A stretch of DNA of 64,000 nt from Prillingera fragicola. Its lineage: Eukaryota > Basidiomycota > Tremellomycetes > Trichosporonales > Trichosporonaceae. The translations under genes were made by a program, and so were the position numbers. The DNA lies in assembly GCA_002335605.1 (NCBI GenBank), contig BEDY01000007.1:1-64000 (forward strand), read 5' to 3'. Each line of letters starts with the position of its first letter. The first letter of the stretch is position 1. Shown in pieces: positions 54,900-64,000 of this stretch. Below the pieces are notes generated by a model. It had not been told where the DNA came from. It worked only from the letters and a program-made list of their open reading frames with translations, and did no database searches.

Positions 54900-56730
54900 A
54901 TGTCCAACCCAGTGAGCGCGGGCGAGCTCATCGGCCCCGACGCCCCCGGCTTTGGCCACGATCCTGCCATGGATGAGCAGGACCACAACGACTCGACAGC
55001 CACCGACCTCTTTCACAGTGAGTACAAGCTCATTACTGTAAACGACCTGCTGACAGCCAGGCTCTATCAACTCCCAGCCACTCGAAGTGTACCTCTACCA
55101 TGCAGCAATCGAGCGCCAGCGCGAGGATCTCGACAAGTCGCCCATCCCCGACGCCACATGGGGGATTCTGTTCAAGACCCTCATGGGCAAGAGGGACAAG
55201 ATTGTCCACCCTCCTACCGCGAGCGACATTCAGTCCGAGTCAACCTCGTCTCCCGGCCCCACTGAAAAGGTCAAGGGTAAGGACACTCCTGGAGAGATGA
55301 GCGTCGGCGCACCCGACACTGCGGCCGAGGCTGCCACGGCCTACCGCCTTCTCCGAGTCGCGTCCTGGCAGGTCGTCTTTTACCTGATTACCACCGACAT
55401 TCTTGGATTTTCCTCATCCCCGGCGGCCTTCAGTGAGCTCGGTTTTGGCCCTGGTGTGCTGGTCTACACATTCTTCTTCCTCTGCGCGTTCTGCTCTGGT
55501 CAGGTGCTGTGGCGCATGTACATGCGTCTCGACTCTGAAGCCTACCCCGTGACCTGCTATGCCGACCTCGGCGAGCGCGTGTTTGGCCGTTACGTACGCC
55601 ACATGTTCAACATTCTCCAGTCGCTGCAGCTCATCTTCAACGTCGCCATCCTCATCATCGGCAACGGTCAGACGCTCGCAAGTATCATCGAGTACAAGTT
55701 TTGCTACATTGCACTCAACGTGTTCTGGGCGCTGGCAGGCGTCATTGTCGGTCAGGTCAGGTCTCTCCGCTCGTTTGCCTGGTTTACCAACGTCAATATT
55801 TGGCTCAACATTGTCGTCATGATCATCACCATGGTCGGCATCGGCAAATATCTGCCTGTTCCCTCGCAGTCCAACCACAAGGATCTCTCCGAGCCCATCA
55901 TTACCTCGGGCTGGGTCCCTCCCACCACTGTCGGCTGGTACGACCAGGTAGTGGGTGTTCAGTACGCCGTCTTTGCATACGGCGGAGCCATGATCTTCAC
56001 CGAGTTCATGGCCGAGATGCGCCGCCCCCGCGACTTTTGGAAGGCAGCCCTCTGCGCGCAGCTCTTCTGCTACGTCATGTACATGCTCTTTGGTCTGTTC
56101 TGCTACGCCATGCAGGGCCAGTACAGCTCGATCCTTCCCTCGCTCAACTTTGACAATCGCGTCCTCGCCCTCGTGTGCAACATTATCGGCCTCATCTCCA
56201 CCGGTGTCGCGACCGTCCTGTACGCCAACATTGGTATCAAGGTGTTTTACCACAATGTGCTCAGGACCTACTTCCGTTTCCCTCCACTGGCCTCAAAGCG
56301 TGGCGCCGTGGTCTGGCCCTTCCTCGTCGTCGGATACTGGGCAATTGCCTGGGTCATCGGCTCGGCTGTCCCCAACATCTCCGCCCTCGTCACCCTCATC
56401 GGCGCCGCCTGTATCCTTCAGTTCACCTACACGTTCCCGCCCCTCCTCCTCCTCGCCTTCTGGATGCAGCAGGACGCAATCGAGGACGAACCGGCATGGG
56501 AGCCAGGCATGCCCATTGGCGCCGGGCGGATCGATACGTGGCGCGACAAGAGCAGGTGGAAGCGCGGGTTCAGAAAGTACTGGTACGCCAAGGCTGTACT
56601 CATCTTGCTCTTCCTCGCGGCTGCGTGCCTTGCGATCTTGGGTATTTATGCGGGTGTCAAGAAGGCTATCCATGCATATGCCACCGACGCAACGACGGCG
56701 TTCTCGTGCCGCGCGCCGGGACAGCCGTAG
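54900..56730 (+). CDS. AAAP-family amino-acid permease
   Basis: Exons 54900-55017 and 55061-56730 (43-nt intron) give 595 residues. A soluble N-terminal region of ~150 residues ends at AYRLLRVASWQVVFYLIT, the start of an Aa_trans (PF01490) domain with ILGFSSSPAAFSELGFGPG in helix 1, YADLGERVFGRYVR, ILIIGNGQTLASII, FAYGGAMIFTEFMAEM and PRDFWKAALCAQLF. About 11 helices are visible. Members move neutral or aromatic amino acids with protons across the plasma membrane or vacuole. The C-terminus has one last helix after a charged loop and a short tail. Substrate unknown. Confidence 0.9.
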
Positions 56731-57027
56731 ATTTAGGAGTTGCTAGTTGTTATGTTAGCTGTTAGATGCACTGCACCCTGCACTGGTAGCCTCAGGCGTG
56801 ACTGCTTGGCGCACAATGACCTACAGGGCGGCCAGACGAATGGTTCGTCAGCACTGCCCGGCGCCATCAGTCAGCAGCCCAGCGGACAACCCCACACGGA
56901 ACCAAATTTAGGTGGCAACGCCACCTGACTCCCATTCGTCACCACCCTCGCACTCTTTCGCACCATCACCGCCGACATCACCACCATACCTATGCATATC
57001 TGGGGTGCACGAGGAGCCAAAAAGGAA

Positions 57028-57131
57028 AGGCCCTCGCCCGGATTCGAACCGGGGCCCACTCCCAAGAAGCTGGAAGCTTAGAATCAAACAAGACCCTAAG
57101 AGAGTATGATAACCACTACACCACGAGAGCC
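57028..57131 (-). tRNA. tRNA-Pro(AGG) with 29-nt intron
   Basis: The acceptor GGCTCTC pairs with GAGGGCC. The anticodon stem CTCTC/GGGAG encloses TTAGGG(T) with anticodon AGG and a 29-nt intron after position 37. The T stem CCCGG/CCGGG carries TTCGAAT. T-runs follow on the minus strand (57011-57027 region). The D arm is GGTGTAGTGGTTATC. Confidence 0.88.
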
Positions 57132-58221
57132 ATGTTTTGTTTCACCGTGGTGACCTGACGAGGGGGCCGGAGGGCGGTGGCCCGTCTCTGGGGCTCACTG
57201 AGCGTTCATGGGCTCATTAGATTCTCCAAGTGACTCCGGTGTAGATCAGGTTGACTAACAAACTGTGGCACAGGATGATAGTGATGGAGAAAATATGTTG
57301 ATTAAATCATGCTGGCCAAGCGTGTGGCTTCTCTGCTAGTGGTGGCGTGCGTTCCAGACAGCATACTCGCAGAGACCTACGAATCTTCACACTGAACGAA
57401 TCTGGAGCTTAGGAAAGTCAACCTTCCGGAAACGTTGATGACAAAGGGGCATCGGTGACACTGCTCGCCAGATTCGAATTAAAATTCTATTACATCGTGC
57501 ACTCCACTGCGCAGCCGCTCAGGAGCCCAGGAAGCCCACCAACTGGCTCCAAACTGATTTCGATGCTAGGCAGCAGCTGCAAGGTCGATCATCGATGGGT
57601 CCAGCAATACACGTAACTTCGTCACATAGAGACAGACAGACATGACTGGCTGGTGTGGCTGACGTGAGTAATATAGAGTGTGCGAAACAGGCACCGGCTT
57701 TCATTTTCAGGAACCGGCGTTTTAGATCACCGTTCAGAGATCGGCAAATCTGACCATGCCAAGGAAAGCTACGCTCTGCCAGAGGTCCTCGTATGTCAAG
57801 TTGCAGATGTGCAGACAACGCGCGTGAGGTGGGCCAGGACAGGGATGTTATAGCCCCCGCAGCTTCCGCCTTTAAGGATTTGACTGATCCTCCATACCCA
57901 CTATTCCACTAGCGTACCCCACTCTCGCCCGCACACACCTACCCCACGTCGTAGCGACCGACGCTGCGTGCTTCATGTTGACATGCACAAGCCATCATGT
58001 GAAGTGGGCAGTGTACAGCCATGTTGTTTTTGCAACACTGAACTGCAATGACCTCAAATGAACAATGAGTGACCTCGGCAGCGATTGGCGAGTGTGGCAG
58101 AGCCTTATCATTTTGCATAACGCGGCAAGCCCCCCACAATGACCAACGCGATCCCACGACCCACTACTCTTTCCGGACTCTTTGCATGCCCTGGATTTAC
58201 TACAATGTGAAACCCTCTATT
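57132..58221. other. Intergenic, no gene seen
   Basis: About 1.1 kb between tRNA-Pro and the 3' end of the ACS-type permease gene. Only short frames without domains. Confidence 0.5.
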
Positions 58222-59749
58222 CTAGTAAGGGTACTTTGTCGGGGCGCCAGTCTCCGCCAGCCTGCGGTTCTGGCGCTGGAGAACAAACCGCATGGCCCAG
58301 GCGCATCCGGCGCAAAGGAGGGAGAAGACAGCCATGGCGCTCATGGCAATGGTGTAGCGAGGCTTGTCATCCTCGCGGAAGAGATAGGGCGTGTAAATGA
58401 ATGACGCCGTCGAAAAGGTGGTCATCATGGCGATAACGACGGCCTTTTTCTCCTGCGTCTGCGAACAGACTGTTGCTCCCCAGCCGAGGACGATCGAGTT
58501 GACACCGTACGTGCCAATGGTAAAGATGCACATGGCTGCGTAGCGAGCACCCGTGTTCAGAGTCGCGGGAGCAAGGGCAAAACCAATGATAGCGACAGCT
58601 TTGCAACCGGTAATGTGCCAGGTGCGCTCGTTGTACTTGCCCGAGGTGATGGAGACCCAAATGGAGACGATTCCAGCCACCAAGTAAGGAGGGCACGTGA
58701 GCACGAGGGTGATGAGCTGGTTGAAGCCCAGGGTCTGGACGACCGAGGGGAAAAAGTTCTTAAATCCGTTGGCCGAGAGGTGGAGATTCTGCATAAGACA
58801 GAAAAGCCAGACGCGGGGGTCGGAGACTGCTTGGCGAAGTCCAGCCCATGTTGATCCTGGTTCAGTGCGGTCGACCTCGTCACGGTGAAGACGCGAGTGG
58901 GCAAGCTGACGCTCCTCCTCGTTGAGCCAGCGGGTGGTCAAGGGACGGTCGGGGAGGAAAGGAAGGCAGGCGAGAGCCACAACACCGGTGGCAGAGCCCT
59001 GGATGATGAACAGCCACTGCCAGCCGGCGTAGCCGAGGGCACCGTCAAGCTGAAAGATACCAGCGGCAATCAGGCCCGCGAACGCGGTGGAGAGAATGTT
59101 TCCGGTGTAGAGAATGGCAATGCGTGTGGCAATCTCAGTTCGTGTGTAGAAGCTTGACAGCAGGTAGATGGCACCGGGATAGTAAGGCGCCTCCAGCATT
59201 CCAAGGAGGAAACGTGTCGCCAACAGTCCAGAAAAGTTCTTGGACCAAGCCGTGCAAATCGAGAGAATGGCCCAAGTCATCATGACACCGACGAGAAAGT
59301 ACGAGGGACGGGCAATTCGGGTCATCATCATGTTGGTGAAGATGCCCATGACAACATAGCCGGCAAAGAGGATGGATACAGCAGTCTGGTACTGGACATC
59401 TGTGAGGTTGAGATCCTTGGTGATAGAGTTCACTGATGGTCAGCCCCCGCCACAGTCTGTGCCACTCACACTTTGCGAGCGCGATAGCGTTGCGGTCAAG
59501 ATAGTTGAAGAAGTACATGCCCCAGATGGAAGGCATGATGTAAAAGTCAAGCTTGCGGACCAGCTTGATCTCAACGGGGTCGGTCTTTTGGGTGAAGCCA
59601 GAGTAGTCACCATTGGGGTTTTGCTCGACGACATCACCCTTCTCCTTGTCATCATCAAAGGATGCGCGCTCGACCCGCACGTCTTCGGCCTTTTCAATGG
59701 TCGGCTCATTGGTCTTGGTGAGCACCGGGAGGGTGTTTGTCGCAGCCAT
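58222..59749 (-). CDS. ACS-family MFS permease (allantoate/vitamin type)
   Basis: Exons 59749-59470 and 59432-58222 (37-nt intron) give 496 residues. After a ~65-residue charged N-terminus, VRKLDFYIMPSIWGMYFFNYLDRNAIALAK is the typical first helix of the anion:cation symporter family (Dal5/Tna1/Seo1-like; quoted here as LDFYIMP and NYLDRNAI). VSILFAGYVVMG, RFLLGMLEAPYYPGAIYLLS, GWQWLFIIQG and FLPDRPLTTRWLNEEER complete the fold, with 12 helices. Fungal members import allantoate, nicotinate, pantothenate, biotin precursors or dipeptides. The substrate cannot be told from sequence. A TATA box lies ~60 bp upstream. Confidence 0.9.
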
Positions 59750-60386
59750 GATTAGATGCGAGGGAACGAGTCGATGTGGGTGCCCCATCGTCCCCGCAAG
59801 CTAGGTTTTATATCGAACCCCACACCCCGTGTGTCCCCCTTTGACGGCGAGTACCGGTGAATGCAAATCCCTCAAAGTGTGGAGGAGAAGCGGCTGCCCC
59901 ATTTCTCAGCTGCCAAGAACACTGTTGCAAGTAATCAGAGACATCAACCGGGATACACGCGGACTGCCTACCGCCACAAGCATTGTTCATCCTACTGATG
60001 CGCTTGGCATTTCCGTGAGCGGTCGCGACCTGCCGCAAGGAACGGCATGTCGTGTCCGAGTAGGTCGGGGCTGAACAGTGTTGGCAAGGCGCGTAAGGCA
60101 AGTGGGAGGTGAACTTTGATATACGCTAGAGACGCAAGGTACGACACTGGGAAGAGAGGGCACTAGTGGGTGCGGGGTATGGGCCATAGAGGGGAGTATG
60201 GCGGATATCGCGCGGGGTAAACAACCTTAAGAGATGAGGCGTACTTGGCAGGCACTGACAAAAGTGGCCGAGGCTGTTCATTGGATCATGTCCTCGCGAG
60301 AGCGAGCTCTCGTTCCAGATATCCAGCGGACAGGACCGTTTTTGCGGCCCAGCCACACGGCCGGGTGTCCCATGCACACCCACATG
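59750..60386. other. Promoter region and spacer, no gene seen
   Basis: This contains the promoter of the ACS-type permease and the 3' side of a weak hypothetical gene. No other feature was recognised. Confidence 0.5.
59806..59812 (-). promoter_or_regulatory. TATA box of the ACS-type permease
   Basis: On the minus strand TATAAAA lies 57-63 bp before ATG 59749, a short but usable spacing for a regulated fungal promoter. Confidence 0.5.
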
Positions 60387-60885
60387 TCAAGGGTCCCCCA
60401 CCCGTGCGTATCGTGTGGCCCACGGGGATGAGGCGATCGAGAGAGGCGCAGAGGTTGGTATGCCATTGTGTGGTAACTGCATTGTCGGGCTGCTCACTAC
60501 CCTGTCGGTCAGTATGTCTGGTGTGGGCAAAGTGTACACAGTAGTGTGTCTATCAGTACTATAGGCGCCAAATGGCAGCCATGCGTTTGTCAAAGCCTCA
60601 ACGAGAGTTGCCGACGGATCACGATGAGGCAATATCAAGTGGAGGGCGACCCCCTCGAGTCTCTCCGGAAGTGAAGCAGCCGCGCTCTTTGCCCACATCT
60701 TTTCGTATCTTGGTTGAGCGTTTCCTGTCCAGTGTGACAATGCAGCGCGTCTTGCCAGCCAGAATGACCAGAACGCGCGCGGTGAAGTCACTTCCCAAGG
60801 AAATCCAAGGCACCTTGGCGTTGCCAGGCACTTCCTCAATTGAATCGAGAAAGTCGAACAGCCGCAGTCGATAGTGGGCTGCCAT
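60387..60885 (-). CDS. Hypothetical protein, probable two-exon gene
   Basis: ATG 60885 opens a frame (MAAHYRLRLFDFLDSIEEV) that stays coding-like to KIRKD. A 34-nt intron (60696-60663, donor GTGGGC, acceptor CCGGAG) joins it to a second coding-like frame (RLEGVALHLILPHRD, LTNAWLPFGAYSTDRH) ending at 60387, for ~154 residues. The donor is imperfect. The alternating hydrophobic pattern suggests a folded domain, but I do not recognise the family. Confidence 0.35.
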
Positions 60886-61198
60886 GTCGAGAGGGGCGGG
60901 TCATACACGGGGCCAGCGTTTATCGCTTACCGATGTAGAGATTGAGAACACGGCGCGCCGAGACACCCCCGCACTGGCGGGTTTGAGAGCGTTTGAGCCG
61001 ATCTTCCCCCCAACACCCTGCATGCCCCGCAGTCGTCTTGGTTGCCGATGGCCTCCCGAACACCGAACTGCGAGGACTGCGGGACGCTCCTACACCACGC
61101 ACTGGATGTAGTCTTGCTCTGTTGCGGCGACATTGATGGAGCTGATTGCCCGACATCATTTCCTTAAACTGTTAAACTGCCAATTCTGTCACGTGCTG
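60886..61198. other. Short intergenic interval, no gene seen
   Basis: About 310 bp with no recognised feature. It would be the promoter of the hypothetical minus-strand gene if that gene is real. Confidence 0.4.
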
Positions 61199-61740
61199 AT
61201 CTCTCACCATGCACCATATGCTCTTGTCGAGCTTGTGCTGCTTTTATCCAGCGAGCTCGAAAACATTCGGCCGTTATCCATTTATCAGCATCCTTGAAGC
61301 CATTAGTGCCACCTCGAGCAACCCCACACTCTCAGCAAGTCGGACAGCCCAAAATGGTCCTGTGGGAACGAAAGATTACTACCTCCAACCCGGACGACGT
61401 CAAGGATCCGACCAAGCCAACTACCACGTACCGTGAAGAGTTTTGGGTCGGCCCTATACTCCTGTACAGATATGTGCGCGAAGAGATACCCGCGTCGACT
61501 GATATCGCGCTGCCGGAAGTGGGCGATACAAAGTCAGCCTTGAATGTAACATCGGGCGACGCCAATGAGAACAAGGACCGCCCCTTGCTCCACAGTGACG
61601 CACGCATCGGCAGATGCAAACGTTGAGAGACCGCCTGTCGGCAATGCGACTGCAGAGCCAGCTTCGACTGAGGACCAGACTGTTCTCAAGAAGGAGCTGG
61701 TGCTGTTTCCTACAGCTGAGGATCATGACGCTGTACCCTA
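61199..61740 (+). pseudogene. Possible degraded gene, coding-like pieces in shifted frames
   Basis: Three coding-like stretches occur in order but in different frames: a hydrophobic piece (HAPYALVELVLLLSSELEN, about 61205-61280), a piece from ATG 61353 (MVLWERKITTSNPDD, EEFWVGPILLYRYVREE), and a C-terminal piece (NVERPPVGNATAEP, KKELVLFPTAEDHDAVP) ending at 61740. No clean introns join them. It could be a decayed gene or one with undetected introns. The family is unknown. Confidence 0.22.
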
Positions 61741-62528
61741 GCCGGCATTTTCGAGTGAGGGTCGCCGTCAGCGATGTCAGAGGCCGCCTGCTGACAGCTC
61801 CACAGGTCATGCCGTGGGTGACGATCACGTCACCAGTTATGAACCTGTAACCCCACCCGCACATCGACAGCATGAGCAATCGCTATGGCTTAGTGGGAAA
61901 GCGCCAGGCTCATACTATGACACCTGGAGATCCCTCGATCGAAACGAGGTGGCGATACGTCTATCTTTTTGGCTACCAAGGTCATCGGGTGATGCTGGTG
62001 ATGGCCGGCTCGGTGCGGGGAGGGTGGTGCGAGCATGGAGTCGGTGCGAGCGCATGTGGGGTGGGCTGCCCTGATCAGCTGCCCTCGGCGGCAGGCTCGG
62101 TGGTGCGCCATCCGGATATCCTAGCAATACCAGTTTTCCTACCATGCCCGTTGGCGCCGAGGTACTTCCTCTTTGTATCGCGACATTCTCTTTTGCAGGG
62201 CGCCGGTGCATAAGGAGGTGGAAAGACTTCAACCTTTGTGGAACGACATCCGTCGGGCTCGGCAAGGTAGTGTCGAATAGCTTGGGACGGATTTTGGCTG
62301 CTGGGCAGGTTGTGATGCGTTTCTTGAACCGAACCTGTCTTGTGGTGGATTGTCGCATCCAGGACGACAGTCTTAAGCCTTGGGTGGACTGAAGACACCA
62401 GGTTGCTGGGTCATCTCCGCCTGGCTGTACTTGTCAAAGGGTTTAAGAGGCTCCGCACATGAGTCGTCGACATGGCAGAGGGCCATTCACAATACACTTC
62501 TTCATTACCATCGCTACATGACCATCCT
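61741..62528. other. Intergenic, no gene seen
   Basis: This is the 3' flank of the DUF2804 gene. Only short frames without domains. Confidence 0.5.
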
Positions 62529-63580
62529 CTACCAAGTCTTGGTCACATCCTCGGCAAAGCCGACAATGTTCTCAAACTCGACAACCTCCTTGCCGGTGTC
62601 AAACTTGCCCTTCCAGATGCCAAAGACCTGGTCGGTGTTGCTCTTGACCTTTTCGGTATCAATCCTCGAGATCTTGTCATAGTCGACTGTCAAAGTTGCG
62701 TCAAGCCCTCCACCGTGGATACGCCACGGCTTCATGTAATCGGCCTCGTCGTACTCCCACACCAGCTTCTCCGAGATCTTGTAGACAGTCTTGTCAAGCA
62801 AGAAGCTGTTCTCGGTACTGCCGGTGCCGTCGGTCCACTTATCGCCAATCTGCATACCCATGGTACGCCCGTCGGCGAGGCGGCCGCAGCCAGCTCCCCA
62901 GTTCCAGTGCACATCGTGGGGCCACCGGCCACGGCCGTGGTCGAGCACCGCCCAGCTCTCGCCCTTGGGAACAGGGAAGGTCTCGTCACCAATCGTGACC
63001 GTGCCTTCAGCAGGGCGGCTAATGTCCTTGACAGTGTACTGGAACAGGACATCGTCCCATGGCACGACGACGGCGAGGAGCTCGTGGCCCTCGGGCTTGT
63101 GGGCAATGACATCAAACGACGCGCCAGGGATCGAGGCGCGGATTCGCGTGCCTCCCGAAACCTGGTCAATGTCGACCGTGAGGTCGCCCTGGCGGGCCTC
63201 GGCGTGCTGGTCGCCGACCTGGGGCGGGAGGACGACACTGTCCTGAGACCCCGAGGAGGCCTTGAAGACGGCCTTCTTGGTGGCGCGGTCAAAGACCCAG
63301 ACCGATGCAGGGGCAGCAAAATCAATGTTGGCTATGGAGAAGGCCAGGAAGTGGGTCGGCGTCATGACGCACCAGTACTCCCAGCTGTTTGGTCAGTTGG
63401 TGGCTCAAAATGCCCCAACACTTACCGACGGTTGCGGGGGCTGAACGTCGTACCGTCAATCCCAGACGTGTCGACTAGGGCACTGCGTGCCCAGCCGTGA
63501 GCGGCCTTGTTGAATTTGCCATCCGGGGTGGTGAGCTTGACTGGCTCAGTCAGCTCCTTCTCGTTGAGCTTGACGGTCAT
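62529..63580 (-). CDS. DUF2804-family protein
   Basis: Exons 63580-63426 and 63384-62529 (41-nt intron) give 336 residues, about the usual length for the family. The N-terminus (MTVKLNEKELTEPVKL) is followed by GWARSALVDTSGIDG, RWEYWCVMTPTHFLAFSIA across the junction, then WAVLDHGRGRWPHDVHWNWG and GRTMGMQIGDKWTDGTGSTE, the characteristic Trp/Gly/His-rich core. The beta-rich pattern suggests a soluble enzyme-like or lipocalin-like fold; the biochemical role is unknown. The frame is open upstream to 63814, so an earlier start (MRKYGSLEL) cannot be excluded, but the family begins near the chosen ATG. Confidence 0.8.
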
Positions 63581-64000
63581 TGTGGCTTTGACAATGGGGT
63601 TGTGGGCAAAGCGAGGCGATAGTGTCCCTCTCTCTTCAAGGCTTAGCGACACATATGTTGCCAGATTATACGATCCTCGGAGTGTGTCGGTGGCTGTGAT
63701 TGGGAATGCGATATCCCCATCTTGCTTACATTGCCAGGATGTACGGAATGTAAGAGCAACATTCTTTCCAAGTTTGCTTACCAAGTGCAGCTCCAGAGAC
63801 CCATATTTCCTCATTCCGAAGGGAGCCGTACACTGCCGTACCCGCTGCCCACGACTACAATGCTATGTTGTTTGCGTCGGACAGTGACTGCCCACCGGCC
63901 ATCACCGGATCATCGACCACCGGAGGATTAGCCGACCGATTTCCCTGTATCCCCTTGTCTAACTCCTCCGATACCCTGTCTCTCTGAGGTGAACGTTGGT
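63581..64000. other. Upstream region at the window edge
   Basis: Promoter side of the DUF2804 gene. Nothing else was recognised before the window ends. Confidence 0.45.

Overview
This is a fungal nuclear window, most likely from a basidiomycete yeast of the Tremellomycetes, possibly Trichosporonales. The genes are split by very small GT-AG introns (mostly 30-50 nt, with CTRAC/CTAAC branch sites close to the acceptor), there are intron-bearing nuclear tRNAs and CT-rich tracts before start codons, and several protein families are typically fungal. No bacterial operon, CRISPR array, rRNA or convincing intact transposon is visible. The species assignment is inference; the intron structures were worked out by joining reading frames by eye.

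Layout. 1-1.1 kb is a repeat region: a degenerate ~100-121 bp repeat carrying GGCGCGCC, then a G-rich GGGCGAGG stretch. 1.3-4.6 kb holds two tandem kinase-like genes, the second fused to an N-terminal region with a PD-(D/E)XK-like motif. 5.4-8.6 kb is a ThrE/Prm10-type membrane protein. 8.8-12.3 kb (minus strand) has a monocarboxylate-type MFS transporter and a serpin, a family rarely reported in fungi. 13.2-16.3 kb (minus) has a small Cys-rich hypothetical gene and NPR2 (SEACIT/GATOR1), which diverges from an RKM5/METTL21-type methyltransferase. 19.9-27.2 kb holds a Fus1-like sensor (mucin-like ectodomain, one membrane segment, SH3) and a CRAL-TRIO/Sec14 protein with unusually long introns. 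28.1-36.4 kb has three tRNA-Ile(AAU) genes around a proline-rich gene and an OPT oligopeptide transporter. 36.4-40.7 kb has a PARP6/8-like ADP-ribosyltransferase and a secreted von Willebrand A protein on a Ser-Pro stalk. 43.7-51.7 kb has three pepsin-fold surface proteins that all lack the first catalytic Asp, with a DHA1-type MFS gene among them. 54.9-63.6 kb has an AAAP amino-acid permease, tRNA-Pro, an ACS/allantoate-type permease, weak hypothetical genes and a DUF2804 protein.

Together the genes lean towards nutrient sensing and uptake (NPR2, OPT, AAAP, ACS, MCT, ThrE) and towards the cell surface (vWA stalk protein, GPI-type pepsin-fold proteins, Fus1-like sensor). The most unusual items are the fungal serpin, the nuclease-like/kinase fusion with its degraded neighbour, the trio of active-site-altered pepsin-like proteins, and the contrast between 30-40 nt introns in most genes and ~800 nt introns in the Sec14-like gene.
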